From Diphasiastrum complanatum (Eukaryota; Streptophyta; Lycopodiopsida; Lycopodiales; Lycopodiaceae), in NCBI GenBank assembly GCA_029204225.1, contig MU832239.1, forward strand, positions 17,136-81,135: DNA of 64,000 nt, in the 5' to 3' direction. This document shows, piece after piece, positions 1 through 10,562 of the stretch (the stretch's first letter is position 1; each line of letters opens with the position of its first letter). Made by a program: the position numbers and the translations under genes. The notes beneath the pieces were generated by a model. It was not told the DNA's origin, searched no databases, and worked only from the letters and a program-made list of their open reading frames with translations.

Positions 1-487
1 AAAGCTACATTGGTGAGCATTGTTTTGATGTTGGATTTGTACTAGCATTTGACCATAGAACTTTGATCCATCATAAGAATGATCTTTCTCCTAAGAAGAT
101 ACCTCCTTTCAATGATCATATACTGCTCAAAATAGAAACAACCATAATTGATATAGAGAATTGTGTCCACTTGGGATGCTTCACTATTTCTTACATCAAT
201 TTTACATATCAAGATGTAACTAGAACATGAAGAATAAAAAAGAATGTAAATTAAATGATTACATCATGCTTCCAACTCTGGAATCTCTGAAAAAATACAG
301 CGAACAAACAATATATGTGAGTGATCAATGTTTGCTTGCATGTCTCCTCCTCCTTTGTCCTTTGTTGCCATGTATCCACCATGATACTCCATGAATGAGC
401 TTCCACCTCCATCTTGCCTCGAGATACCATCATACCTTGATGACTTGACCATGAATGAGTGACATAATGAACCTCCAATAGCGAGGG
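1..487. repeat. Copy A of a dispersed segment also seen at 13347-14220
   Basis: Bases about 90-480 match 13352-13925 in the same orientation, but lack roughly 170 bases from the middle of that copy. Bases 1-50 match the same segment around 13958-14007 in the opposite orientation, so the left end is inverted relative to the rest. The 13 kb copy keeps a 290-codon minus-strand reading frame; this copy is broken up. A third short piece lies at 22230-22330. The segment abuts copia sequence here, as it does at 14390. The function is unknown. Confidence 0.75.
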
Positions 488-1246
488 AGATAAGTTATAC
501 CTTCACCAGTCCAGATACACCCAAAAAATCCTAGAGGACTTTGGGATGCTGAACTGCAAAGGAGCGAACACTCCAATGCTCGTAGGGACGGTGCTGACGA
601 ATGATGACTGTCCAAAGACTGAGAAAGTGAGAGAACAAATGCAGCTCACACCTTACAGGAAGCTGATAGGATCACTGATGTACCTTGTAGACAACACACG
701 TCCTGATATTGCTTATGCAGTATTCAGAATGAGCCAATTCTGCATGAATCCAGGCTCGACACATTGAGAGATTACAAAACAAATTTTGCAATATCTTCAA
801 TTAACGAGGGATTATGGCTTGTGTTATTATCGTGGTGCAAGTTTCAGATACTTTCCTACAGCGGTCAACAAGAAGCAGACCGAGCCCAATCATCCTGCGA
901 AGCAAAATATGTTGCAGCAGCAAAGATGGTTAGCGAAATAATCTGGCTAAGACAGTTCCTGGACGAATTGGACGAAACAAGAAATGAGCCCCTGGTCTTG
1001 TAGATGGACAACACCTCTGCAATACACCTAACAAAAGATCCCATGTTTCATTCTAGAACGAAACAAATTGCGATCAAGTACCACTTCATCAGGGATCTAA
1101 TTGAAAAGAAGATGATGCAGACCACCTTCATAGGAACGAAAGACATGGTTGCGGACATCTTCACTAAAGCCCTAGACAGTTCAAAGACTATAAGTCATTC
1201 ACCCACTCTCAAGTTGTGCAACTTGGAGACACCTCATCACATTTGA
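488..1246 (+). pseudogene. Ty1/copia pol fragment: end of reverse transcriptase and RNase H
   Basis: Translation gives the copia region after the reverse transcriptase active site: a start like SRYTQKILEDFGM, then PYRKLIGSLMYL and RPDIAYAV, then RNase H blocks with SSCEAKYVAAA (usual form SSTEAEY), HLTKDPMFHSRTK and DIFTKAL. Stop codons interrupt it near 765 and at 1001-1003, and the middle shifts frame. Gag, protease, integrase and the YVDD box are missing, so it is a dead 3' fragment. It joins copy A of the dispersed segment on its left. A different copia family follows on its right. Confidence 0.85.
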
Positions 1247-1419
1247 TCGAAGGTGAAGGAACAATCAGAGTCGAATTCCGAAGTGGTGAAGTCAAGATGT
1301 TGCCACGTTTCAAATCGGACCAAGAATCTGCTCTCAGTTAGTAGAATCACTTATTCAGGTCAGAGGTTCAAATTCGATACAAAAGGCTGCACAATTTTTG
1401 ACAAATCTCAGAAGTTTCT

Positions 1420-2340
1420 AGTCTAGGAAGAAGAAGCGGCTATCTTTACAAACTCAACCATTGTTACTCTTCTAACAGTCAAGCTCTTCACATAGCCACT
1501 TCTGAATTAATTGATATGTTTTGGCATTTTAGACTTGGCCATCTTAATCTCAACAGTATTTAGCAAATGTTTGCTCAGGGTCTAGTACAAGATCTATCTT
1601 CTTATGTCAACAAGCCAACTTCTCCATGCAAAACCTGTATTATCAACAAGCATGTTAAAAGCCGCTTCACTTCAGACTCAATTCATACATCCAAGGGCTT
1701 GCTTAACCTTGTACAAAGCGACATTTGTGGCCCGATGGAGACTGCTTCCATAGGGGGAGCTCTCTATTTCCTTACTTTCATTGACGACTTCTCTCGAAGG
1801 ACTACTACTTACTTTATGAAGAACAAATCTGAAGCATTCAAGTTCTTCAAACAATTGAAGGCGTATGCAGAAAATCAAACCCAGAGGAAGATCAAGGTTC
1901 TATGCACAGATGGAAGAGGAGAGTATCTCTCCACAAAATTCAAGGAGTTCTACAAGGCCAACAGAATACATCAACAATATACAACTAGCTATTCACCTCA
2001 GTCCAATGGTATAGCTAAATGGAAGAATAGGACACTCATCGCAAGTGCCAAGAGCATGCTGGCCCATGCTTCTCTTCCAAAGAAATTCTGGACAGAAGCA
2101 GTTACTACAGTTGCCTATTTGCAAAATCGATCCATCACCAAAGCCCTGAATGGCAAGACACCTTATGAGGTGTGGATAGGATCGAAACCATCACTCAAAA
2201 ATATTCGAGTGTTTGGATGCATCGCTTTCATTCAAATCCATGAAGATCTAATATTAGGAGATATTAGAAATCAAGATGTTGTTTTTGACTTCACATGCTT
2301 TCAACACTTATGTGTCCCAATGAATGGTGTCCATCTGTGA
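1420..2340 (+). pseudogene. Ty1/copia integrase fragment
   Basis: The frame starts near 1420 with GYLYKLN, passes a TAG at 1561-1563 and then stays open to 2340. The integrase zinc finger is visible (FWHFRLGHL, then CKTC), followed by the catalytic core: QSDICGP, FIDDFSR, CTDGRGEY, and KTPYEVW further on. The third catalytic acidic residue is replaced: where copia integrases read AERKNRTL this copy reads AKWKNRTL. Homology fades after about 2255, just past VFGCIAFIQI, so the last 25 or so codons are foreign. Protease lies nowhere nearby and no RT follows. This is a different family from the fragment at 488-1246. Confidence 0.85.
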
Positions 2341-2879
2341 TGAACTGTAATAGTGGTTGACAGACGAAAATTGTATATAACTTTCCTGGCCAGATTTTTG
2401 TGATTTTCAAATATCCCGTCGGGCAGAACAAACAAATGTGATTGGACCACAATTACTGTCCGAATACTCTTATGTTGCCTTTGAACACTTGAGGTTGATT
2501 TGACGTCAATAGTCGTAAACTATAGTTAACTAGTCCTTGTAGTTTAGGAACTTCTTGTCATTCATAGGTATACCTCTCATTCTCTTCATTTTTTCTCTTA
2601 TTTTGGAGTGTCATTCTTAGGTATACCTCTCAATCTCTTCATTCTCTCCATTCTCAACTTGCGTACACGTATTTTCAACTAATGGCTACACATGATCGAA
2701 GACCAAGAGGAACCATTGATGCAATCAATATTTGCAATGAAAAAAATGTAGAAGATCAATGAATACCAAGAATATATCAAAAATATCAATGGATCTTGAT
2801 GCATCCCTCTGCAAAAGGATCATTCTAGGAAAGAAAAAGATCGAATAACATATATAGAAGCTCTTGAAAAGGCAAGATA
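2341..2879. other. No gene seen; short tandem repeat at 2557-2643
   Basis: AT-rich sequence without a credible reading frame. A unit of about 34 bases beginning GTCATTC and containing TAGGTATACCTCTCA occurs at about 2557 and again at about 2610, period about 53, with two or three differences. Confidence 0.5.
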
Positions 2880-3379
2880 ATGGACTTCAAACTATCACCT
2901 ACCACTCAATCTATCACGGAAGTTTTAGTTCAGCATGCTTATCTTCACAATGAGCTCAACATTCATGATTTGAATCCAAATGATAGAAAAAAATGCAATT
3001 TTAAGTTTTCAGATTTAATTTGTTTAGAGTTAGAATTTTCTTTAAATTATATTTTTCTTCTGATGTTTTTGTTGATTTTGCAGATTTGTATCCATCAAAT
3101 TTCGTTGAATGGCAAACAGTTCAATCGATTGCAGGAATAATTGATGTCATACATTTGAATATCGGTATTTTGCAATATAAAGGTCGTTCTCCCAGATCAC
3201 TTTTAGAGTCAGGAGTTTTCTTTTATGATCACACTTATTTTTCTGATAAAAATAGTTTAGTTGGTAGATTAGAGCCATATCCTTTACCAGTTTTTTCGAG
3301 TAAGGAATGGATTTCTCTTGATGCAACAATTTCCGAAAGATTAGATCTAGATTATATATTGATATTCAGAGTATATTAA
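2880..3379 (+). other. Unrecognised overlapping open frames, doubtful coding
   Basis: Two plus-strand frames overlap here, at 2880-3140 and 3020-3379. The second contains a stretch that reads like protein (DLYPSNFVEWQTVQ, then GRSPRSLLESGVFFYD and GRLEPYPLPVFSS), while the first fits better at its start. A frameshift near 3090 would join them. I recognise no family. The next 280 bases hold no gene. It may be a fragment of a host gene or of a retroelement 3' region. Confidence 0.25.
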
Positions 3380-3662
3380 AATGTAGCACTGAATCAAAGA
3401 ATAATAGATTAAGTTGGTATCTATCTTTTAATATTGTTGTTGATTTTTTTTTCCAAATGCAATGTTCGGAGAACGAAAACAATGTTTATTTGTAAGGACT
3501 TGAGTGCTGAAATAATCGTCGAGTTGTTGGATAATGGTTGGGATACGAAACAAAATCGGCAAGTGATCAAAGCAAAGTTTCCAAGTGACTAGTCATTAGT
3601 GTGAAGATTGATTCTTAGGTTTGTGAGCTAGATCTTTTGTAGATCATTCTAGATTATTGAAG

Positions 3663-5456
3663 ATGTTCAAATCTAGTCTCTTGAAAGTCACAAATTACAT
3701 TTGTAGAATCATATCACAGGTTTTTATTCACATGGCATCAATAGGTGGCATCCTATTGAAGGAAAGAAAGGATCCTAAGTGCAACCTTTGTGGGAAGGGA
3801 GGATATATTTTCTCAAGATGCTACAAAAAGAAGACCAATCCATCCAAGGAGAACCAAAGCAAGGGGGCCGAGGTGAAGGATGGAGCTTCAAGTTCAAAGT
3901 GCAAATACAAGAAGGACAAGTCCAAGGAAAGGTGTTTCCTTTGTGGAAAGGTGAATGAGGCTTGGAGTCTCACAAGGACTTGCAAGATTTGTCTTCAAGA
4001 GTCCATCACAACACATGTTGAATCTTTTGAAACTTTTCATTTGGAAGTGCATTGTTTGGTTCAAGATGCAAAGATAGATGTCACTTTCATGAAAGTAACT
4101 TGGATTTATTTTATGTCCTTGGAAAGTATTTTGCTTGTAACTTTGGACAAGTTCAAACTTATTGTTATTATCCAAGAGATATCAATCAAGAATAAGGAGC
4201 AATCACAAAATGAAAATAGTTTCATTTATGCTCTCATGTCAACTTATGAAGAACCATTTTGCTTTGAAGAGATTTTTGTATCTCAAAGGTGGATTAAGGC
4301 AATACTAGTTGAGTGTGATGCCTTAAAAGATAGCAAAATATGTTTTCCTTGTAAGCTTACATTAGTTATGAAGTCAAGGAAATGGAAATATCTTCATAAT
4401 GTAGGATCTTTTGGTTTCAATAAGATCATGAATGATGTGTTCATTCATAAAGATGAAAATTGTAAGTTTTCAATCTTAAAGGCAAGTTGTAAACTTCTTA
4501 TGAGAATAAGTGAAGCATCCAAAGTGGACACTTATATCCATAAGCAAGTAGTTAGCCTTATTGAGATGGAAATGCCTTTTGATTTCAATATTAAAAAAAA
4601 CATGCCAAGTTGTGGTGATTTTTGGACTTATGTTTCTAGCATAAGTAATTTTGATAATCATAGGAAGTGCATATTGTGTGGTCATAGTTGTTGTGATTAT
4701 TATGAGACATGGAGGTCTCGGATTTCCATCAAGAAGGAGCGCCATGAAGAGGATCTTAAAGAATCATCTCAAGGTCCAAGTGTGCCAAGGATTGAGGAGG
4801 AGAGATCTGCTCAAGTTGTGATTCCAAAAAGAAACTCAAGAAATATGGTTGATTCCATGTGGCTCACATTTCAAGGGAAAGAGGAGCATATCTCATGTGG
4901 TATACATCTCATACTTACTTCTCTTATGTCATTTGATAAATCAATTTGCTTTAGTGAGATCATTGCATCTCCAAATTGGAGTAAAGCCATACTAGTTGAG
5001 TATGAAGTCTCTCTTGAGAACATAGATGATGTTCTTAAAAGGTTGAAATTGATTTTAAATCAATTAGAAAGCAAATGGTTATTTTATCAAATGTATGCTC
5101 TTGAGTCATGTAAGAGCAAAAGTGATTTGTTCACTCATAGTTTGAAAATTTGTATTGAGGCAAATTGTAAACTCTTTATGAGAGTAAGTGAATCATCTTC
5201 TAAAGACACTTATCTCCATAATGAGGTATTTAGCCTCATTGGATCTGAGACTAGCATGGTAAACAAGCATGAAGATATGATGCAAACACTATGTTATTAT
5301 AGCATGCATAGTCTTGCCAGAAAGAGTTCCAGTATTTTTTGTATATGGCTCCTGGCAATTTTGTGGGTGTGTGTAATAGAGTTCATCTTTAAACAAACTG
5401 GATTACACACACCCTCATCATTGACATATAAGGACAGCACATATAAGCTCCAATGA
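3663..5456 (+). CDS. 597-aa chimeric copia-derived protein with zinc-knuckle remnants and a duplicated unknown domain
   Basis: The frame is open for 597 codons; an upstream TTG at 3657 is ignored in favour of ATG at 3663. Residues about 38-95 resemble the copia gag nucleic-acid-binding region: CNLCGKGGYIFSRC is a knuckle whose His is replaced by Tyr, and CFLCGKVNEAW begins a second one without its His. Residues about 190-309 and 416-533 are diverged copies of one unit. Each opens like the copia integrase-RT linker (RWIKAILVECDAL and NWSKAILVEYE) and ends SEASKVDTYIH or SESSSKDTYLH. Before the second copy come Arg/Ser-rich and MWLTFQGKEE blocks, also linker-like. Residues about 336-347 are Cys-rich (CILCGHSCC) and about 556-577 are hydrophobic. 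There is no protease, integrase core or RT. The SEAS(K/Q)VDT block recurs in the segments at 1-487 and 13347-14220. Whether it is expressed is unknown. Confidence 0.55.
   Translation: MFKSSLLKVTNYICRIISQVFIHMASIGGILLKERKDPKCNLCGKGGYIFSRCYKKKTNPSKENQSKGAEVKDGASSSKCKYKKDKSKERCFLCGKVNEAWSLTRTCKICLQESITTHVESFETFHLEVHCLVQDAKIDVTFMKVTWIYFMSLESILLVTLDKFKLIVIIQEISIKNKEQSQNENSFIYALMSTYEEPFCFEEIFVSQRWIKAILVECDALKDSKICFPCKLTLVMKSRKWKYLHNVGSFGFNKIMNDVFIHKDENCKFSILKASCKLLMRISEASKVDTYIHKQVVSLIEMEMPFDFNIKKNMPSCGDFWTYVSSISNFDNHRKCILCGHSCCDYYETWRSRISIKKERHEEDLKESSQGPSVPRIEEERSAQVVIPKRNSRNMVDSMWLTFQGKEEHISCGIHLILTSLMSFDKSICFSEIIASPNWSKAILVEYEVSLENIDDVLKRLKLILNQLESKWLFYQMYALESCKSKSDLFTHSLKICIEANCKLFMRVSESSSKDTYLHNEVFSLIGSETSMVNKHEDMMQTLCYYSMHSLARKSSSIFCIWLLAILWVCVIEFIFKQTGLHTPSSLTYKDSTYKLQ
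5365..5414. repeat. 13-bp perfect inverted repeat (hairpin)
   Basis: GGGTGTGTGTAAT at 5365-5377 is followed, after a 24-base spacer, by its exact complement ATTACACACACCC at 5402-5414. It lies inside the last codons of the chimeric frame, just after its hydrophobic segment. Confidence 0.7.
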
Positions 5457-5631
5457 TCACTGCAATCATAAAACCATCAATTTATTTGAATAAATATTCA
5501 TATAAAAAATTATAACTAATAAAATCTGATAGAAATACACTTACTTTGTTATGTATGGGAGAACAAGAATTGGAGTCCCCACTCTGACGTATTGTAGCAT
5601 ATCTTTGTATAGACTTTTGAAGTCAGAGAAA

Positions 5632-6599
5632 TCAAAAGCAGCCATGAATTGAAGAGGAAACAAAGCTACATCTATAAACAATGGGATCTAAAAAAACTCC
5701 ATCCAGTATTGAATTGTGCCCCCCCCCTCCTACATTGTCCCCTAGTATTTTATCTCTACTTTCTAATTCACTTGTATCTAATTTAGATAGGGGAAGACCA
5801 ACATTGGTCTTTGGCATCCTAAAATTGTAGAGAGGACCTAAAGCTTGAAGATAAGTGTTTAACAATTGGTCATATTGTACATACTGAGGAGTATTTACAA
5901 AGGCAAGTGTAGGGGGTGAAGGAAATAACACTGATAAACCAGTAAAAGAGTCATTCAAAATTGATTCGACCTTTACATTTACAAAATCATCTAAATCTGT
6001 TACTGAAACAGGAGGGGGAGAACTAATATTTGTGAGGATAGGAGGAGACCCATATTTTGAAAGAGGAGGAGAAGAAGGAGATTGAGTTCTAGGAGGAGAA
6101 GATGGAGATTGAGTTCTATGAGGAGGAGATGGAGATTGAATCCCTCACTTTATTTGGAGGGTCATGAGATCTCCTATTCTTTGAAATAATGGTCTGAAGT
6201 ACTCTACAAACTTGTCATATGTGTCCCTTAGCCTGAACACAATGTTGAAATCCTTAGGCATGATGGTCACCCTCTTGGCATGGACAACTGCAACAATAAT
6301 ATCTAAAAAAAATTTTACTTGAAAATCCTCATATGTTGTGTGCAACGCCTCAATTGTCGTTATAGTCTATCTCACATCTACAGATAGACTTCTTGTAACC
6401 TGTCTAATGGATCTTTGTATAAGAGCTTTCAGAATCAGAAGATTATTTGCTTCTGTAGCTTCTGAATATCCTTCAGCCAGGCAGGGTCTCTTGGTCTGCC
6501 CCTAGGCCTAGGAGGAGGTGGTGGTGGATTTCCCAAACCACCATCTGAGATTGGGATTCCACCAGGGTGGATTCGTGTTGTTTGCTTTGTCCACACCAT
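5632..6599 (-). pseudogene. Divergent histone H3-like protein with AT-hook-like tail and Ser/Pro-rich C-terminal extension (broken)
   Basis: From ATG at 6599-6597 the protein starts MVWTKQTTRIHPGGIP, against the H3 start MARTKQTARKSTGGKAP. A Pro run and RPRGRPRD (an AT-hook-like core) follow, then WLKDIQKLQKQ, matching the H3 alphaN region. After a one-base shift near 6446 the histone fold continues: LLILKALIQR, ALHTTYEDF, and HAKRVTIMPKD, which is identical to H3. From LLI to HAKR it aligns to H3 without a gap, 53 residues in each; centromeric CENH3 has a longer loop 1. TAG at 6369-6367 falls at H3 position F84, and TGA at 6147-6145 lies after the fold. The same frame then runs on through RTQSPSSPP-type repeats and about 140 more residues to a TGA at 5634-5632. 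Canonical H3 is 136 residues and ends soon after RIRGERA. No intron is visible. It is a decayed H3 derivative, or a real gene carrying sequence errors. Confidence 0.8.
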
Positions 6600-7029
6600 T
6601 GCTATCCAATATCGGATCAGCGCGCGAATAAGGAGAACTCAAGATCAGAATTACAGTCGGGCGCGTCGAACCGATATCTACTGACCTTGAACCAAATCGA
6701 TAGTTGAGTGCGGATGGGCGCTTGCGGGTAAAAGCAGAATGTAGGTATTTAGCTTCAAGCACGCTGAATCGATACTGCATGAAGTAGAGAATGATAAGAA
6801 ATTAACGAAAAAAAAATTTAAGCCTCGACCATCTATATATAGTGCAAATTCGAAATGATTACTTATGTGGTGGTATGAAATTACGAGGCTATGATTATGA
6901 TGATGATTACATCGAGATATTCAGAGGCTTATCAATCAAATCCATCGGTCATCAAAATAATTAGTCAATATGTGGTTCCTAGCTGGACTACCACGAAGCA
7001 TCAAAAGAGAACTGAAATGACGGGAGTAG
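6600..7029. other. Spacer between the H3-like gene and the gypsy element
   Basis: No recognised coding region. Minus-strand codons upstream of the H3-like ATG are open back to 6780 in another frame but match nothing I know. A TATA-like site lies at 6832-6841. The left end of the gypsy element is missing: no LTR or primer site was found here. Confidence 0.4.
6832..6841 (-). promoter_or_regulatory. TATA-like box upstream of the H3-like gene
   Basis: CTATATATAG is self-complementary, so it could serve either strand. It is about 235 bases before the H3-like ATG on the minus strand, a plausible core-promoter distance with a leader. No CAAT or histone-type octamer element was recognised. Confidence 0.3.
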
Positions 7030-7752
7030 TACGCTACTCTGCAAGAAGCTATGGAAGATGCCATCAAAGAAGAGAATGAGGAATCTGATGATGAATATCC
7101 ATCCACCCACACCCCTACTCCCTCGATCGCATCATCATCATCAACCGCATCTACTCTATCCATAGAACTGTTGTTGGAGAAAATGACGAAATTACACAAA
7201 CAGTAGATGGAGCAACTTACGGTGCAGTTTGACCAGAAGCTGAAGGCCTTACAAGGAGCTGTAGCAGAAACGCCACATCAACCGAAACCAAACCAACTGC
7301 AATATGCAAGATGAGAAAATGTATGGTGTTCAGTGTGCACACAAAACCATACAGCAAACGAGTGTCCAGTCTTAAAGCAAAATTTGAGACTGACACATAG
7401 ATTCTACCATCTGTGCAATGCAACATCGCACGATATGGCATTTTTCCCGTTCAACCCCCAGATTGTTCACCAGAAGAGAAGTCCTTATCAGACTTCTTAT
7501 CCCTACCATCAAGGGGCACCCAACATGGCACCAAGGTATGGCGCACCAAATCAACCACAACGTATGGCCTTACCTACTCCACCAGGGCCAGCCAATCAAC
7601 AAGTGGCTCATGTAAACCTAACATCAACGGAACTAGAGATGCAAATGCCACCTCAACCTGAGCAGCAGCAATGGTACAGACCAGATGAACCATTTATGGA
7701 TCTTGCCATAAATGAATATGTTGCGGCCTACAGATGCATTAGCAACTATTGA
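7030..7752 (+). pseudogene. Ty3/gypsy gag, C-terminal part
   Basis: An acidic, Ser/Thr-rich stretch (EEENEESDDEY, then SIASSSSTAS) is followed by KLHKQ, a TAG, and MEQLTVQFDQKLKAL, then a second TGA. Next comes a zinc knuckle CSVCTQNHTANEC, with Cys-Cys-His-Cys ligands but three rather than four residues between the second Cys and the His. A Pro/Gln-rich tail (PQPEQQQWYRP) ends at the stop at 7750-7752. The N-terminal gag domain is missing. The first stop follows a Gln codon and could be a decayed CAG. Confidence 0.7.
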
Positions 7753-10562
7753 CTACCAAGCATGTCAATATGAATCAGATCCATAACCTAGTATGTCTTC
7801 ACCCAAATGTTACACCATGGACACACCAATTACATTTGAGGTGAATATGATAAATGTAACATGGCTGTCAGTGGAGCCTATTGAGAACCCAGTGGACAAT
7901 GATCTAGTCCCTTGGAAACATGCTCTAACTTATAATAAGTAGATTGAGCTGACTGATGAACAGGTCCTACATCACATGGACCCAGATCATTACGGAACCA
8001 AGAAAGTACCAGCTCAACCACCACAAAAGTCTGCTATGGTGAAAGTCTCAAGGATTGTGCCTACGAATAAAAAGAATCAATTGAAGCAACGCTACAACCA
8101 GGTGATCCGATGGAGTGATCTACCCGAAGAGGCGATAGCTACAGTGGATGTTAATATTCGCAACCATGAGGCAAATGTGGCGGCAATTTTGGTGAATGAC
8201 AACAAGGATGAATCCACCAAAATGAAAAAAAAAAGGGTAAAAAGAAAGTGTTGGATTCCTTGAAGTCAATCAAGATAGACTCAGATACAGTGTCATCTTC
8301 TACGCAGGTGACAGAAAATCAAAAAATGACCAGTCGGACTAAGATCAATATGTTCAAAGAGGAATCTCGACAAGCGCTAGTTTATGAGATGCCTGAGACT
8401 TTCAAGAATTACACCTTGGACGATGTGGCAATCATGATGCCGCAACCTCAGAGAGAACCTGATCAAAGTCAGGCACCAGCGGAACAAGTCTTTGAGGGAC
8501 CTGCGTGAACACAGCCAATGAATCTTGCCGAGCCAGCTGAAGAAGAAAAGATAGTGCATGTGGGAGAGCAGTTAACACCCACACAGTTCAAGAGACTACG
8601 ATCATTGTTGGTGGAATATAAAGACTGTTTTGCCTAGAGTTATAGTGACCTGAAGGGCATTCCACCAACAGTAGTCCAACACACCATACCCTTGGTGGAC
8701 GGAGCAGTCCCCAAGGTAAGTTGTTATTACCGCTGCAACCCAAATTATACAGAGCTGATCAAGCAGGAGTTGCAAAAGCTGATGGATGCAGATTTTATCT
8801 ATGAAATTGAGCACACAAAACGGGTATCACCGATAGTTATAGTACCCAAGAAGAATGGCAAAATGCGGATTTGTGTGAATTTGAAGGCTCTAGATGTAGT
8901 CACCAAAAAAGATCATATTTCTTTACCATTTACGAAAAGTGTCCTCGACAGAGTAGTCGGCGTCGAGGCCTACAGTTTTCTAGACGGCTTCAGCAGCTAC
9001 AACCAGGTGAAGATAGCCCCCCAGGACCAGCACAAGACAGCATTTGCCACGGAATGGGGAACCTATGCCTATAAACTGATGTCATTCGGACTTTGCAATG
9101 CCCCAAGCACCTTCCAGCGAGTCATGCAGGCGGCATTCAAAGATTATCAGCAAAAATTTCTGGAAATTTTCTTGGACGATCTGTGCATGCGTGGACCAGA
9201 CTCAGAACACTTATCCAACTTGGAGAAGATGTTACAAAAATGCCGGACTACCAGATCTCCCTGAATCCAGAAAAATGTCAATTCTGGGTAACACATAGCT
9301 TGATTCTCAGCCATATAGTATCAAGACACAGGATCGCCACAGATCTATCAAAGAGCAGGATCATTATTGATCTACCACCACCGGGGACGATCCGCGAAGT
9401 CTATATCTTCATGGGTCATGCTAACTATTAAAGGATCTTCATTCTTGATTTTGCGGAGCTAGCCCGACCAATTTACAAACTCACAACGGATCCACATTGG
9501 AACGAGGAAGCCCTAAAGGCTTTCCAAAAGCTTAAGGATGCATTGGTTTCAGCACCAATCTTACGTCCACCCAATTGGTCCACTGAGTTTCACGTGCATA
9601 CGGACGCATCGAAGTATGAGCAGTCTTAACCCAGCCAGGTGAACACAAAAAGGATTTTCCAATCCGATTTGCAAGCCGACAGCTCAGTGATATTGAAATG
9701 AATTATTCAACCACAGCGAGAAGTACTGGCAATGATTTATGTGGTTAAGAAATTTTGACATTACCTGATGGACACACATTTAGCTTTTTATACGGATCAT
9801 CAACTCTTGCTCTATCTCGTTAATAAAACTTGCAACACCGGGAGAATCACCAGATGGCTACTTCTGTTGTTGGAATTTGATTTTCGGATAGTAGTTTGCA
9901 AGGAAAAACAACATTACATGACAGATCATGTATCATGAATCAAGGGGAAGGAGATTGCAACCCAACCCGATGATGAGCTGGCAGATGTTGCCTTATTTTA
10001 CGTGGACACAATACCAGAATGGGTTGCCGACATTGTTGAATATCTAATGCGGGGCCAACCAGACAAATCACTACCAAAGGTGGAACAGTGGAAATTGATC
10101 TTGAAGGCTAGACCTTATCAGCTGATTGCCGGCCAATTATATCAAAGAGGACTAGACGGAATTCTTCGGCGGTGTATTCTTCCTCATGAGGCCACCCAGA
10201 TCATTTCGCTTTCACATGAAGGCATGGGTGGGGGCCATTTTGCATCCGACATTGCAGTTTGCAAGATCCTGCAATCAAGATGTTGGTGACCAATGATTCA
10301 TAAGGATACGGAGGAATACTTAAAAAAGTGCGATGTGTGCCAAAGGTCGAGAAGACCAGCAAGATTGAATTATGACCTACTGCACCCAGTCTTAGCCCAA
10401 GCACCATTCAAAAAGTGGGAATTGGATTACATCGGTCCAATTCACCCTGTGGCAAGGAGTTCCCAGGCTCAATACGTAATCGTAGCCACATACTACCTCA
10501 CCAAATGGGTCAAAGCCAAAGCAGTAAGAGTAGCTGATGCTAGGACCACTGCCAAGCTCAAG
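7753..10562 (+). pseudogene. Ty3/gypsy pol, first copy: RT, RNase H, start of integrase
   Basis: After a poorly conserved linker (two frames, 7976-8508) the reverse transcriptase starts near 8510. VSPIVIVPKKNGKMRIC, YSFLDGFSSYNQ (catalytic Asp) and FLDDL (the YxDD box) are clear. A frame change near 9235 leads to LNPEKCQFW. RNase H follows with FHVHTDASK, FASRQLS and YTDHQLLLYLVNKT. The integrase zinc finger is HEGMGGGHF with KKCDVCQRS, then WELDYIGPI opens the core. Homology stops abruptly near 10562, where RNase H of a second copy begins. Stops at CFA-TAG, KF-TGA-HYL and DHVS-TGA sit where relatives have Trp, Arg and Arg. No clear aspartic protease motif was found. Confidence 0.85.

Noticed and set aside
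5632-6599. Interpretation of the H3-like gene as CENH3
   Set aside because: Although EDF and KDF recall CENH3, the distance between the alpha1 and alpha2 regions equals that of H3 and lacks the longer CENH3 loop 1, and the N-terminus follows TKQT of H3.
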